Of a stretch of 64,000 nt of DNA, positions 34,994-43,245 are shown piece by piece. Positions within the stretch are counted from its first letter, which is position 1; every line of letters starts with the position of its first letter. Position numbers and translations under genes: made by a program. The notes beneath the pieces were generated by a model. It ran no database searches. It was given only the letters and a program-made list of their open reading frames with translations, and was not told the DNA's origin. The stretch lies in assembly GCA_963776465.1 (NCBI GenBank), contig CAVZMV010000002.1, positions 1,550,001-1,614,000 on the forward strand, written 5' to 3'. Source of the stretch: DASRHK01 sp963776465 (GTDB taxonomy: Bacteria; Pseudomonadota; Gammaproteobacteria; Nevskiales; Nevskiaceae).

Positions 34994-36821
34994 ATGGTGT
35001 CGGATCTGATTCGCGCGGCGCGCGAGCAGTTCGGTCGCGGGAATCACGAGGAGGCAGAACGGCTCAGCCGCGAGGCCTTGCGCACGCAGCCGGGCCACGT
35101 GACTGCGAGCGCGATCCTGGCACTGTCGCTCAACGCGCGGGGGCAGTATGCCGAGGCGATCGACCTGCTGCGGCAGCTGACGGGATCCGAGCCCACGGTA
35201 TCGGTCCACTGGGCGAATCTCGGCACGACGCTGCGCTCCGCCGGAGAGTTCGACGAGGCATTGGCCGCATACCATCGCGCGGCGGAGCTCGGCGCGGCCT
35301 CCCCGGACTTCCTGCTGAACGTCGGCCTGCTGCACATCGAGCGCTTCGAATACGGCAAGGCGCGCGCCGTGCTCGCGCACGCCGCGACGATGGCCCCGGG
35401 CGATGCGGAGATCCGCTATTTCCATGCCGCGTCCTGCTTCAACGACGTGGATGATGATCAGGCGCAACAGAGCCTGCGCGGCTGGCAGCAACTGCAGGGC
35501 CTCAACGCCGACATGCTCACCCGCATCGGCGCGCTGCTGACCCAGCTTGGCGACACTGCCGGATCCGAAGCGGCGTTCCGCGGCGCGCTGGCGATGGATC
35601 CTGCGCATGCGCTTGCGCGGGTCGGCCTGGCCCAGTTGCTCGAGCGGAGCAACCGGGTGGTGGACGCGCGCGAGCAGGTCGAGCAGCTTGTGCGCACGCA
35701 GAAGGCGCCATCCGCGGAGGTTGCCAACGATCTACTGGCCGTCGAGGCACGCCTCGCCGAGCGCGACGCCGACCTGGTCTCCGCCAAGCAGAAGTACCGG
35801 AAGTTGCTGGAGCGCACGCCGGAGCCGCACCAGCGATACCACGTCCTGTATCCGCTCGCGCGCGTGCACGACGCGCTGGGTGAGTGACGAGGAGGCCATG
35901 AGCGCCGCCGGCAAGGCTCACGAATCCCAGGTCGCGTTCCTGTCGCGGGCCGCCGCGCGCCTGCTGGAGCCCGGTCGAGAAGCTTTCGGCATCGCCGATT
36001 TCAGCTGCGACGCCGTCGATGTGGCCGCGTGGGACGAGTCCGAAGCGCCGGACGTGAGTGCAAGTCCGGTGTTCATCGTAGCGTTTCCGCGATCCGGCAC
36101 GACGCTCCTCGAGCAGATGCTCGATGCGCACCCGCTGCTTCGGTCCATGGACGAGCAGCCCTTCCTGCAGCACGCGATCGACCGCATCCGTTCGTTCGGT
36201 GTCACCTATCCGGAAGGACTGGCCCGCCTGACGTCCGACCAATTGGCAGCTGTGCGCGCGTACTACTGGAAACTGGTCGCGACCAAGGTGACGCTCGAGC
36301 CTGGCCAGCGCCTCGTCGACAAGAATCCGCTGAACCTCCTGCGCCTGCCGGCGATCCGCCGCCTGTTCCCTAAAGCGCGCGTCATCGTCGCGATTCGCCA
36401 TCCATGCGACGTGCTGATCAGCAACTACCTGCAGCACTATCGTGCGCCCGAGATCGCCATGATGTGCAGGACGCTGGAAACGCTCGCGCACGGCTTCCGC
36501 CGCGCGTTCGATTTCTGGTATCAGCAACACGCTCTGCTGAATCCAAGCGTTCTGGAGCTGCGCTACGAAGCGCTGGTGACGGATTTCGAGGCGCATGCGC
36601 GCAGCATCGCCGACTTCCTGCAGGTGCCGTGGGATCAGGCGATGCTCGAGCCCGGCGAGCACGCGCGCAAGCGCGGCTTCATCAGCACGCCCAGCTATTC
36701 ACAGGTCGTGCAGCCGGTGAACACCCGCGCCGTGAACCGCTGGCGCAACTACGAGCGCCACTTGCTGCCGGCGATGCCGCTGCTCGAGCCGTACCTCGCT
36801 CGCTGGGGTTACGACGCCTAG
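34994..36821 (+). pseudogene. TPR-containing sulfotransferase, split by a one-base frameshift
   Basis: Two frames together make one typical TPR-sulfotransferase. The first (34994-35887, 297 residues) has about six TPR-like helical repeats and ends HDALGE-stop. The second resumes at about 35880 with EEAMSAAGKAHESQVAFLSR and continues as a sulfotransferase domain with the PAPS 5'-phosphosulfate loop IVAFPRSGTTLLEQM, the 3'-phosphate motif VIVAIRHPCDVLISNYL and a C-terminal RWRNYERHL. Deleting the G in GAGTGAC at about 35886 gives GEYEEAM without a break. An ATG at 35898 has AGGAGG only two bases upstream, too close for an independent start, and those bases encode conserved residues. TPR domains in this family recognise protein or peptide substrates. 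It is a real split, or a sequence error; the ATG start 34994 follows CTGGAGG. Confidence 0.85.
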
Positions 36822-37936
36822 GCTTTGGTGGCCTCGACGAACAGCGAGTAGTGCTGCTCGCCGTGCATCGCTCCGGCGACCACGCTCGCCGCGTCGACGC
36901 GCAGGTCGGCGTGCGGGCTTTGCATGTAGCCGCAGCGGCGCACGTCAGTGAACCCTGCGCGCTCCAGCGCGCGCGACAGCGTCTCGAAGTCGTAGCCGAA
37001 CTTGTGGCTCTCGAACAGCAGGCCAGGGTTCGGGCCGGCGCCTGCGTAGGCCAGGAAGTCCTCGAGGCGCGTCTGTCCTTCCGGCCACCAGGTCCAGGTG
37101 TGGCGGCGGCTGGCGAAGAACTCCTTGTCGTTCTTCACGTACGCCTGGATGCACTGCTCGATGTCGGGCACGACGATCCTGACCACGCCACCCGGCGCCA
37201 GGACGCGGCGGATCTCGGCGAGCAGCTTCGTCGCCTCCTGCGGATAGAACAGGTGTTCCAGCAAGTGCGACAGGAACACGCGCTCCGCCTGGCCGTCGGC
37301 GAAGGGCAGGCCCCACTGCAGATTTAGCGCCAGCGGCGCAGGGTGGACGTCGATGTTGACCCAGCCATCGAGGTTGCAGCCACCGGCGCCGATGTGGAGC
37401 TTGAGCGCGCGGGACTGGGCGGTCAGGCTCAGCGCGGCGAGCTGCCGGCGCACGTGCTCTGGCCGAAGGGTCGCGAGCTCCTGGCGCAGCGACGCGACGC
37501 CGGCAAGCAGGCCATCCAGCCGCTCCCGGATCGGCAAGCCGGACTGCGCGGTGTGCGGCTGCGCCTGCGGGCCCAGCCCGCGCAGGTCACAGGCCAGCGC
37601 GTAGACGGTTTGCGCAAGCTCGGCGACCTGTCGTGCGCTCGCCTGGTGTTCGTGATCGGGATCCCTCGCCGTCCCCTCAGCCGCGGCATCTACGAGCACG
37701 CCGATGCGTCGAAGCTGCGCGATCAGGTCCGACGCTGGAGTGCGTTGATCGGGTGGCAGCGCGGCGAGGAGTTGCTGCAGATGTTGTCGCCGGGCGAAAC
37801 CCAGCACCCAGGTCAGCAGCGCCGGCTGATCGGTCTCGAACGAGCGGCCGCCGCAGGTGATCTCGAATTTGCCATTGCGCGCGCGGACGAGTGCGTCCGG
37901 AGAGAGCACGAGCGACGTCTCGGGGCTGGTGCTCAA
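36818..37936 (-). CDS. SAM-dependent methyltransferase with an extra N-terminal domain
   Basis: About 372 residues. The C-terminal 190 residues are a class I methyltransferase: LKLHIGAGGCNLDGWVNIDV (motif I), FLSHLLEHLFYP, IRRVLAPGGVVRIVVPD. The N-terminal 85 residues (SLVLSPDALVRARNGKFEIT through LRRIGVLVD) form a separate small domain with a beta-hairpin and a helical part resembling a winged-helix or peptide-recognition fold; a helical linker follows. The start is TTG 37936, overlapping the stop of the 2OG oxygenase as TTGA. The stop codon shares the palindrome CTAG with the stop of the convergent TPR-sulfotransferase. Coupling to a dioxygenase suggests both act on one substrate, perhaps a peptide; that is inference. 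Confidence 0.8.
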   Translation of the reverse strand: MSTSPETSLVLSPDALVRARNGKFEITCGGRSFETDQPALLTWVLGFARRQHLQQLLAALPPDQRTPASDLIAQLRRIGVLVDAAAEGTARDPDHEHQASARQVAELAQTVYALACDLRGLGPQAQPHTAQSGLPIRERLDGLLAGVASLRQELATLRPEHVRRQLAALSLTAQSRALKLHIGAGGCNLDGWVNIDVHPAPLALNLQWGLPFADGQAERVFLSHLLEHLFYPQEATKLLAEIRRVLAPGGVVRIVVPDIEQCIQAYVKNDKEFFASRRHTWTWWPEGQTRLEDFLAYAGAGPNPGLLFESHKFGYDFETLSRALERAGFTDVRRCGYMQSPHADLRVDAASVVAGAMHGEQHYSLFVEATKA

Positions 37937-38502
37937 AACAGCAGGTACGTCGACAGGATGTACTTCTCGCCGGAGATCGGCGGATTGCCCGCGTGCTGAT
38001 ACATCCAGTATGGGGGGAACATGATCAGGCGGCCCTGGCGCGGCTGGATGGTCTGGCGCAAGTCGGGGAACACCGTCTCGCCGCCTTCGGCGACGTCGTT
38101 GAGATACCAGAGCAGGACGAGGTAACGGTTCGCAGCCTCGTGGACCGAGTCGAAATGCAGCTGGAATCGCTCGTTGGCGCCGGGCTTGTAGCGCTTGAGG
38201 ATGAGATCGGCGGTCTTGGGCGAGTTCGGCACGGGCATCGTCAGGCCAACGTCGTCGTTGTAGCGCTTGAGGCAACGGTCGAGCTTGTGGCGGAAAAAGC
38301 CCGCGAACGATGGATCGGCGAGCTTGGTGACGTTGAGCTCGGTCCAGGCGCTCTGGTCGAGCGCGACCGACCCGTAGCCGCGGCCGTTGGGCTGGTGGAA
38401 GCGTGACAGGTCGTTGAAGGACGCGACCATCCGCTCGCAGAGCGCCGCTTCCAGGTCGCCGTCGTAGACGCGCAGGTAGTCGCCGAGTGCAGTGGCTGCC
38501 AT
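37933..38502 (-). CDS. 2-oxoglutarate/Fe(II)-dependent dioxygenase (prolyl-hydroxylase-like)
   Basis: A 189-residue double-stranded beta-helix dioxygenase. The iron-binding HxD lies in LHFDSVHEAANRYLVLLWYL (about residue 118), and the distal histidine and the 2OG-binding basic residue lie in YWMYQHAGNPPISGEKYILS. EGGETVFPDL between them is the hallmark of P4H-type oxygenases. The ATG at 38502 begins MAATALGDYL; longer frames upstream enter the divergent promoter region. Reaction: hydroxylation of an unactivated C-H, on a peptide or small molecule. It is coupled to the methyltransferase behind it and diverges from the TPR-beta-hydroxylase gene with 64 bases between. Confidence 0.87.
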   Translation of the reverse strand: MAATALGDYLRVYDGDLEAALCERMVASFNDLSRFHQPNGRGYGSVALDQSAWTELNVTKLADPSFAGFFRHKLDRCLKRYNDDVGLTMPVPNSPKTADLILKRYKPGANERFQLHFDSVHEAANRYLVLLWYLNDVAEGGETVFPDLRQTIQPRQGRLIMFPPYWMYQHAGNPPISGEKYILSTYLLF

Positions 38503-38566
38503 GTGCGGATTATGCGGTGGGGCGCGGCGACTGCGTATGCGGCGCTGTGCTAGTTTTCCTCCCACC

Positions 38567-39877
38567 ATGAGCAATCCTTCCGCGTCGCCCGGGGCGGGGC
38601 ATGACGCAGCCCTGGAGCACGCCCGTACGCTGATCCGACAGGGCCGCATGGCGGAGGCCGAGCAGGCCTACGCGCGCCTCCTGGAGCGCGACCCGGATCA
38701 CGTGGAAGCGCTCAACGTCCTCGCAATGGCAGCGCTCAAGCGTAGCGACCCGCAGCGCGCAGTCGGCTTGCTGGAGCACGCGGCCCGCCAGTCGCCCGTC
38801 GAGGCTGGCACGCTGAAGAATCTCGGGATGGCGTACCGGCAGGCTGGCCAGAAAGCGCCGGCAGTCGACGCTTTCCGGCGCGCGGTGTCGCTCGCGCCGG
38901 ACCAGTTCGTGACGCGATTGCACCTCGGCGGGGCCCTGCGCGAGGCCGGCGACAGCTACGCGGCTTTGACGAACACGTTCCGCGCCATCGTCGATGCGCA
39001 GCGCCGCAACCAGTGGCTGGACGAGGCAACCACGCCCGCACCTTTGCGGGTCGGAGTCACGGCGGCGATGCGCTTCGTCAATGAGGGACGCCGCGAGCTG
39101 TTCTCCCGATTGTTCGAGCCTTTGCGCGCGAAGCACGGCCGCGAGGCGCTGGCGCGCACCGAGGCGTGCCTGGCGATCTACCTGGGCGACCGGGCGCCGG
39201 ACTTTCCCGATCCCCGGCAGAAGCCAAGCTTCCTGTTTTTCCCGGGGCTGCCGACGCAGCCGTACTTCCCGCTGGCGCTTTTTCCGTGGATGGAAGCGCT
39301 CGAATCGCAGACCACGGCCATCCGCGACGAGCTCCGGGCGGCCCTGCTGGCAGGACAGGGCCGCGAGGCGGTTTACGGCACGGCTGCGGAGGCGCAGGCC
39401 GGCCTGCGCGGCGCGCGCGGGGAGCCGGTATGGGACGGGATCTATTTCTATCGCCACGGCGCGCGCAAGGATGAGAACTGCGCCCGCTGTCCGCACACCG
39501 CATCGGTGCTGGATCGCCTGCCGCTGGTGCGGATCCGCGAGCATGCGCCCGAGGCGATGCTGTCGGTGCTGACGCCGGGTAGCCACATCCTTCCGCATCG
39601 CGGCGTCACCAACACTCGCGCCGTGGCGCATTTGCCGCTGATAGTGCCGGAGGATTGCGCGCTCAATGTCGCCGGCGAGCTGCACGCGTGGAAGGAAGGG
39701 CGGGGCGTGGTCTTCGACGACACCTACGAGCACGAGGCCTGGAACCGCAGCTCCGAAACGCGCGTCGTGCTCATCGCCGACGTCTGGAATCCGCACCTGA
39801 CCGACGTCGAGCGAGACGCCGTCACGCTGCTGATCGAGGCGATCGGAGATTTCCGCAAGGACTGCGATGCCGCCTAG
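38567..39877 (+). CDS. TPR protein with C-terminal aspartyl/asparaginyl beta-hydroxylase domain
   Basis: A 436-residue protein. Residues 1-130 are TPR repeats (AEAEQAYARLLERDPDHVEA is a clear repeat unit); residues about 200-430 are an aspartyl/asparaginyl beta-hydroxylase (AspH) domain. In it HILPHRGVTNTRAVAHLPLI carries the proximal iron ligand and 2OG-binding region, and FDDTYEHEAWNRSSETRVVL the distal histidine and arginine. CARCPHTASVLD is typical of this family. The layout matches mammalian AspH, where a TPR domain holds EGF-like protein substrates, so a protein or peptide is the likely target. The ATG at 38567 is the first after the divergent promoter gap. It ends three bases before the fusion gene. 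Confidence 0.88.
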   Translation: MSNPSASPGAGHDAALEHARTLIRQGRMAEAEQAYARLLERDPDHVEALNVLAMAALKRSDPQRAVGLLEHAARQSPVEAGTLKNLGMAYRQAGQKAPAVDAFRRAVSLAPDQFVTRLHLGGALREAGDSYAALTNTFRAIVDAQRRNQWLDEATTPAPLRVGVTAAMRFVNEGRRELFSRLFEPLRAKHGREALARTEACLAIYLGDRAPDFPDPRQKPSFLFFPGLPTQPYFPLALFPWMEALESQTTAIRDELRAALLAGQGREAVYGTAAEAQAGLRGARGEPVWDGIYFYRHGARKDENCARCPHTASVLDRLPLVRIREHAPEAMLSVLTPGSHILPHRGVTNTRAVAHLPLIVPEDCALNVAGELHAWKEGRGVVFDDTYEHEAWNRSSETRVVLIADVWNPHLTDVERDAVTLLIEAIGDFRKDCDAA

Positions 39878-39880
39878 CCG

Positions 39881-41716
39881 ATGAAGCTGCCACAGCCCTT
39901 CTACCGGTTGCCGATCCGCGTCGACGTCGACCGGCTGCGCGATGAGGTGCGGGCGCTGCCCGCGTCGGCCTGGGATGGTCATCCCTCCGACTTCGCCGGC
40001 AACAGCGTCGCTCGCCTGATCACGGTCGGCGGCGGCGAGAACGACGAGGTCAGCGGCGCGATGGCGCCGACGCCACACTTGCTCGCTTCCCCGTACATCC
40101 GTCAGGTGCTCGCGAGCTTCGGCGTCGTGTGGAGCCGTTCGCGGCTGATGCGCCTGGCGCCGGGCACCGGCGTGCCGGAGCACGCCGACATCAACTACCA
40201 CTGGTTCAACCGCGTGCGGGTGCACATCCCGGTGATCACCCGCCCGGAAGTGCGGTTCCATTGCGGTGACCAGTCGGTGCACATGGCCGCCGGCGAAGCC
40301 TGGATCTTCGACAACTGGCGTCGCCATCGCGTGGAGAACCCCGCGCCGCACGAGCGGATTCACCTGGTAGCCGATACGACGGGCAGCGCCGCGTTCTGGC
40401 GGATGGTGATGGAAGGGCAGGCGGCGCAGGTGCAGCCCCGCACCATCGCGTTCGAGCCCGGCATGGACGCTGCGCTGCTGACCGAATGCCACAACGCGCC
40501 AGCGATCATGCCGCCGAGCGAAGTGGAGGTCCTGCTCGGAGATCTCGGCAGCGACCTGCAGTATCCAGGCGGAGATGGCGATGCCGACGCGGCGCTCGCA
40601 CGCTTCCGATCGATGCTGGTCACGCTCGCGCAGGAATGGCGGCAGCTGTGGTCTCTGCATGCCGACTCGCCGGCGGGTGCTGCGCATTACGCGCGCCTGC
40701 GCGAGGCCACGCGCGACGCGGCAAGAAAGCTGGCGGGACCGATCTGCATGCGCACGAACCAGGTGCCGGTGCTGAAGGTGCTCGAGGGTCGCGTGCTGCA
40801 GCACTTGTTGCGCGCGACGCCGGCAGCGCCCCTTGCGACGCGCACGGTGTTCACACCCCGCAGCGCGCCGTCCGGCATGCTGACGCCCCGCTTCGAGCGT
40901 CCGCTGATCATCGTCGCGGCTCCGCGCTCCGGCAGCACCCTGTTGTTCGAGACGCTCGCCAGCAGCCCGCAGCTCTGGACGGTTGGTGGCGAGGCGCACT
41001 GGCTGGTGGAGGGGTTCGACGTGCTGCGTCCCGGCGCGCCTGGCGTGGACTCCAACCGCCTGACGGGCCAGCACTGCAGTGACGACATCGCCCGCCGCAT
41101 CCGCGAGCAGATCTCCGCGAACCTGGTCGATGCGAGCGGCGCGCCCTGGCGCGGCGAGCCCGTGGTGCGCTTCCTCGAGAAGACGCCGAAGAACGCGCTG
41201 CGCATCCCGTTCTTCGAGCGCCTCTTCCCCGATGCGCGCTACCTGTTCCTGTGGCGCGGTCCGCAGGAGAACATCAGCAGCATCATGGAAGCCTGGAAGT
41301 CCGGGCAGTGGATCACCTACCCGGAGCTGCCTGCCGGATCAGGCCCGTGGTCGCTGCTGCTACCACCCGGATGGCCATCGGTACGCGGCAGGCCGCTGGA
41401 AGAGATCGCCGCCTGGCAATGGTCCGCGACCAACGACATCGTCCTGGAGGATCTGCAGCGCCTGCCGCGCGAGCGCTGGCACGCTGTCAGCTACGCCGAC
41501 CTCGTCGCAAATCCCGCAACCATCGTCCGCTCCGTGTGCAGCTTCGCCGGCATCGCGTTCGATCCGGCATTGGCTGCGCGTACCGCAGCCCCGCTGCCAC
41601 TCGCGCGTCACACGCTGACGCCGCCGCAGCCGGGGAAGTGGCAAAGCAACCGCGGGGAGATCGAGCGCGCGCTGCCTGCAGCGCAATCGACCTGGGACCG
41701 ATTGCGCGCCCTCTAG
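39881..41716 (+). CDS. Fusion of aspartyl/asparaginyl beta-hydroxylase and sulfotransferase
   Basis: A 611-residue two-domain protein. Residues 1-170 are an AspH-type dioxygenase: proximal HxD in VPEHADINYHWFNRVRVHIP (about residues 98-117) and distal histidine in NWRRHRVEN, followed by the basic HERIHLVADT. Residues about 335-600 are a sulfotransferase: PAPS loop IIVAAPRSGSTLLFETL (about residue 345), the downstream EKTPKNALRIPFFERLFPDA and the 3'-phosphate motif YLFLWRGPQENISSIMEAWK. The fusion suggests that one substrate is hydroxylated and the new hydroxyl then sulfated, or that both act on the same protein. It starts three bases after the TPR-AspH gene. The stop shares the palindrome CTAG with the convergent sulfotransferase. 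No frame disruption is seen. Confidence 0.88.
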   Translation: MKLPQPFYRLPIRVDVDRLRDEVRALPASAWDGHPSDFAGNSVARLITVGGGENDEVSGAMAPTPHLLASPYIRQVLASFGVVWSRSRLMRLAPGTGVPEHADINYHWFNRVRVHIPVITRPEVRFHCGDQSVHMAAGEAWIFDNWRRHRVENPAPHERIHLVADTTGSAAFWRMVMEGQAAQVQPRTIAFEPGMDAALLTECHNAPAIMPPSEVEVLLGDLGSDLQYPGGDGDADAALARFRSMLVTLAQEWRQLWSLHADSPAGAAHYARLREATRDAARKLAGPICMRTNQVPVLKVLEGRVLQHLLRATPAAPLATRTVFTPRSAPSGMLTPRFERPLIIVAAPRSGSTLLFETLASSPQLWTVGGEAHWLVEGFDVLRPGAPGVDSNRLTGQHCSDDIARRIREQISANLVDASGAPWRGEPVVRFLEKTPKNALRIPFFERLFPDARYLFLWRGPQENISSIMEAWKSGQWITYPELPAGSGPWSLLLPPGWPSVRGRPLEEIAAWQWSATNDIVLEDLQRLPRERWHAVSYADLVANPATIVRSVCSFAGIAFDPALAARTAAPLPLARHTLTPPQPGKWQSNRGEIERALPAAQSTWDRLRAL

Positions 41717-42429
41717 TCCTGCACGCTGTCCGCGAGGTCGTCGAAGCTGTAGCCGTACATCCGGATCAGATCGCGGTCGCGCTCCGCGACCAGCTCGCGC
41801 AGCTCTGCGTCGTAGTACGTCTCGATGCGCCGATGCTGCGAAGTGTTGCGCGCGCCCTGTTCCAGGATGAACGTCCGCGCCTCGGCGCTGGGAACGACGC
41901 CGATGCGCTCCAGGAAGCCGAGGAATTCCTCGCGCAGCGCTTCTGCGCGACCGATGTGCAGCGACTCGCCGACGCCCAGGTACATGTAGCGATACAGGTA
42001 GGTGTAAAAGCCAAGGCCGCTGTTGCGGATCGGCTCCAGGGCGAAGCGCGGCAGGTTCAGGCCGTGGTTGATGTAGTCCTCCACCAGGAGCGGCAGGATC
42101 TGATCGAGCTTGGGCGAGCCGCTGCCCAGGTTGATGAGGTTGGTGATCGTGCCCTTGAAGTCCAGCTGCCCACGCTCGCTGGCGATCTCGAACAGCGCGT
42201 TGGGCGCCTGTCGCGCCGATTGAAACGCAAACCACGAGACGTAATAGCTCCACGGGTCGCGCACGAAACCGAGGACCGGCAGCTTCTGGTAACGCTGGGG
42301 GATCAGCCGCCGCGGCAGGTGATAGCCGATCTGCCGCGCGCCGGGGAAATGCTTGAGCAGGCACTCGTTGAGGAACGTGCCGCCGGTCTTGTGCAGGTGC
42401 AGGTAGACGAAGCGATCGGTCGCGATCAT
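41713..42429 (-). CDS. Sulfotransferase, stand-alone
   Basis: A 238-residue sulfotransferase-fold protein. The PAPS 5'-loop is FVYLHLHKTGGTFLNECLL (about residue 7), of the HKTGGT type seen in carbohydrate and some protein sulfotransferases. The 3'-phosphate region is VLGFVRDPWSYYVSWFAFQ (about residue 52). This differs from the PRSG[ST]T loop of the other two sulfotransferase domains here, so the three are not simple duplicates. The ATG at 42429 overlaps the stop of the beta-hydroxylase gene as ATGA, so hydroxylase and sulfotransferase are again paired, this time as separate proteins rather than a fusion. Confidence 0.85.
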   Translation of the reverse strand: MIATDRFVYLHLHKTGGTFLNECLLKHFPGARQIGYHLPRRLIPQRYQKLPVLGFVRDPWSYYVSWFAFQSARQAPNALFEIASERGQLDFKGTITNLINLGSGSPKLDQILPLLVEDYINHGLNLPRFALEPIRNSGLGFYTYLYRYMYLGVGESLHIGRAEALREEFLGFLERIGVVPSAEARTFILEQGARNTSQHRRIETYYDAELRELVAERDRDLIRMYGYSFDDLADSVQD

Positions 42430-43139
42430 GGCGCCTGTTCGGCGACCTGGCGTGACAGCTGCCGCTCGCGCTCGGGATCGACGCTGCCCAGTCCGCGCTC
42501 GGCTTCCTGCAGGAGCTTGAAGAGCGCAGGGTCGGGGACGAAATCGCAGATCAGGTGCGTCCGCGCCTCGGCCGGATCGGCGTTCCAGACCGCGTGCACC
42601 GCGACGTTGTTGAGCGCCCACACCTCGCCGGGACGCATGCGGTAGAACTGTCCGGCGCAGAACATGTGCGCACGGTCGCTGGTGATCACCGGCAGGTGCA
42701 GCCGGATGGTCTGGTGGAAGTAGGGCGCCCGATCGACGTGCGGCGCCACGAGCGCACCCGGCGGCAGCCTGGCCAGCAGGCAGCGCATCGGCGCGCCGGG
42801 CACGACGCTGCGGATGAAATCCCGGATGTAGGCCAGTGCGTCGAGCGCCGGACGATCCTCGATCGGCTTGTCGCCTTCGGCCGGCGCATGGCCGCGCAGG
42901 AAGATCGCCTCCGCGCGCCGATGCACGCCGACGCGACCGCCGCGGCTTCCCCACATTTCGGCAGGCAGCGCATCGATCTCTTCGCGCAAGCGGACCGGGT
43001 CGGTCTGCAGCCGCAAACGAGTGCAGCCGCCGATCAGGGTCCCCTTGTCGAGGACGGGACAGCCGGGAAGCTCGAGCACGATGGGTGGGCGCGGGGCGTG
43101 CGAGGTAGTCTGCCCGCGCTCCGCGCAAGGGTCCAGCAT
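42426..43139 (-). CDS. Aspartyl/asparaginyl beta-hydroxylase family protein
   Basis: A 237-residue 2OG-Fe(II) dioxygenase of the AspH fold. The iron-binding HxD is in ALVAPHVDRAPYFHQTIRLH (about residue 128), and the distal histidine and basic residue are in NVAVHAVWNADPAEARTHLI. FYRMRPGEVWALNN is a family motif shared with the N-terminal domain of the fusion protein (VHMAAGEAWIFDNW). Its stop overlaps the sulfotransferase ATG. The first 25 residues may be a longer-than-needed N-terminus; a later start is possible. Predicted to hydroxylate Asp/Asn residues in a peptide or protein. Confidence 0.85.
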   Translation of the reverse strand: MLDPCAERGQTTSHAPRPPIVLELPGCPVLDKGTLIGGCTRLRLQTDPVRLREEIDALPAEMWGSRGGRVGVHRRAEAIFLRGHAPAEGDKPIEDRPALDALAYIRDFIRSVVPGAPMRCLLARLPPGALVAPHVDRAPYFHQTIRLHLPVITSDRAHMFCAGQFYRMRPGEVWALNNVAVHAVWNADPAEARTHLICDFVPDPALFKLLQEAERGLGSVDPERERQLSRQVAEQAP

Positions 43140-43168
43140 CCGTGCCCGGAGCCGTCAGTTTTTTCCGA

Positions 43169-43197
43169 TTGTGTCCCGATGCGTCCGCGGCGATACT
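43169..43197 (+). promoter_or_regulatory. Sigma-70-like promoter of small lipoprotein gene
   Basis: TTGTGT (43169-43174), 17 bases, GATACT (43192-43197): three and four of six consensus bases with ideal spacing. It lies 49 bases before the lipoprotein ATG and reads away from the beta-hydroxylase gene. Confidence 0.45.
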
Positions 43198-43245
43198 TCG
43201 GGCGTGCGGCGCCACCGCGCCCGATCAATCTGGGAGATTTTCGAC

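Noticed and set aside
35898..36821. Independent sulfotransferase gene starting at ATG 35898
   Set aside because: AGGAGG lies only two bases from the ATG and forms conserved codons; a single-base shift joins the frame perfectly to the TPR part.
38510..41074. An 854-codon open frame on the - strand across the TPR-AspH and fusion genes
   Set aside because: Antisense shadow: the + strand frames contain full catalytic motifs, while this frame has none and crosses two genes.
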